42,104 bases of DNA, taken from the NCBI GenBank assembly GCA_035415725.1, contig DAOOGN010000024.1, positions 1-42,104 of the forward strand, in the 5' to 3' direction. The notes beneath the pieces are model-generated. The model had not been told where the DNA came from. It made no database searches and saw only the letters and a list, made by a program, of their open reading frames with translations. This DNA is from DSWT01 sp035415725. GTDB lineage: Bacteria; Chloroflexota; Anaerolineae; B4-G1; SLSP01. Shown here piece by piece: positions 42,023 through 42,104 of the stretch (within the stretch, counting starts at the first letter, position 1; every line of letters begins with the position of its first letter). A program made the translations under genes and the position numbers.

Positions 42023-42104
42023 CGAACCTTATCATACCAGGTGGATTGGTAGGGCTTATCAACGCTCATACCGACCGCAGCCAGGCTAACCCGCGATCCG
42101 GTTG

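Noticed and set aside
42020..42104. Possible tRNA or gene start at the right edge
   Set aside because: No cloverleaf, SD or start codon can be supported in the truncated sequence.

Overview
The window is GC-rich bacterial chromosome. It most likely comes from the Chloroflexota (Anaerolineae, Caldilineae or Herpetosiphon-like). This is inferred from tRNA-synthetase genes behind T-box leaders, secreted proteins with Thr/Pro linkers and a C-terminal YLPLVL motif, an Rv3377c/Rv3378c-type diterpene pair as I recall from Herpetosiphon, and abundant short dispersed palindromic repeats. No rRNA, tRNA, CRISPR array, IS transposase or prophage was recognised.

Left part (1-7.8 kb, mostly + strand): a truncated T-box leader and ileS, encoding an IleRS with unusual class I signatures. 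A tiny antisense ORF lies in the leader. Next come an overlapping coiled-coil protein/nucleotidyltransferase pair that looks like a toxin-antitoxin or Abi module, a structured intergenic region, an M20 amidohydrolase, an S51-like protein that has lost its catalytic Ser, and an AT-rich DUF3800 gene.

7.9-14.4 kb: a central-carbon cluster of Aquifex-type aconitase, NADP-type isocitrate dehydrogenase and both subunits of ATP-citrate lyase (aclB-aclA). Together they interconvert 2-oxoglutarate, citrate and acetyl-CoA plus oxaloacetate, which is the diagnostic half of the reductive TCA cycle.

15-20.8 kb: a cell-surface region. It encodes a single polypeptide joining an ECF sigma factor, a zinc-finger anti-sigma domain, a membrane anchor and extracellular Ig/FN3-like domains, then a lipoprotein with an NBR1-like Ig domain and a TolB/PD40 propeller, then a secreted parallel beta-helix protein. 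21-25.2 kb (- strand): pheS-pheT behind a second T-box with a good promoter.

25.4-35.4 kb (- strand): nine tightly packed genes, several with ATGA or 1-6 nt junctions. In transcription order they are a GNAT acyltransferase, ABC ATPase, FtsX/MacB-like permease, small membrane protein, GT87-like membrane glycosyltransferase, Rv3378c-like diterpene synthase, class II diterpene cyclase, sensor histidine kinase and response regulator. This is the best candidate for an undescribed system: a regulated diterpenoid (possibly glycosylated or acylated) biosynthesis and export operon. Key acidic residues are changed in both terpene enzymes.

35.5-42.1 kb (- strand): a GPH-type sugar symporter, a MIP18/DUF59 protein, two membrane-associated or standalone methyltransferases that each end in a zinc ribbon, and two membrane proteins. 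Intergenic space here is largely filled by two dispersed repeat families (about 230 bp and about 100 bp) that also occur at 14.7 kb and in the pheS leader.
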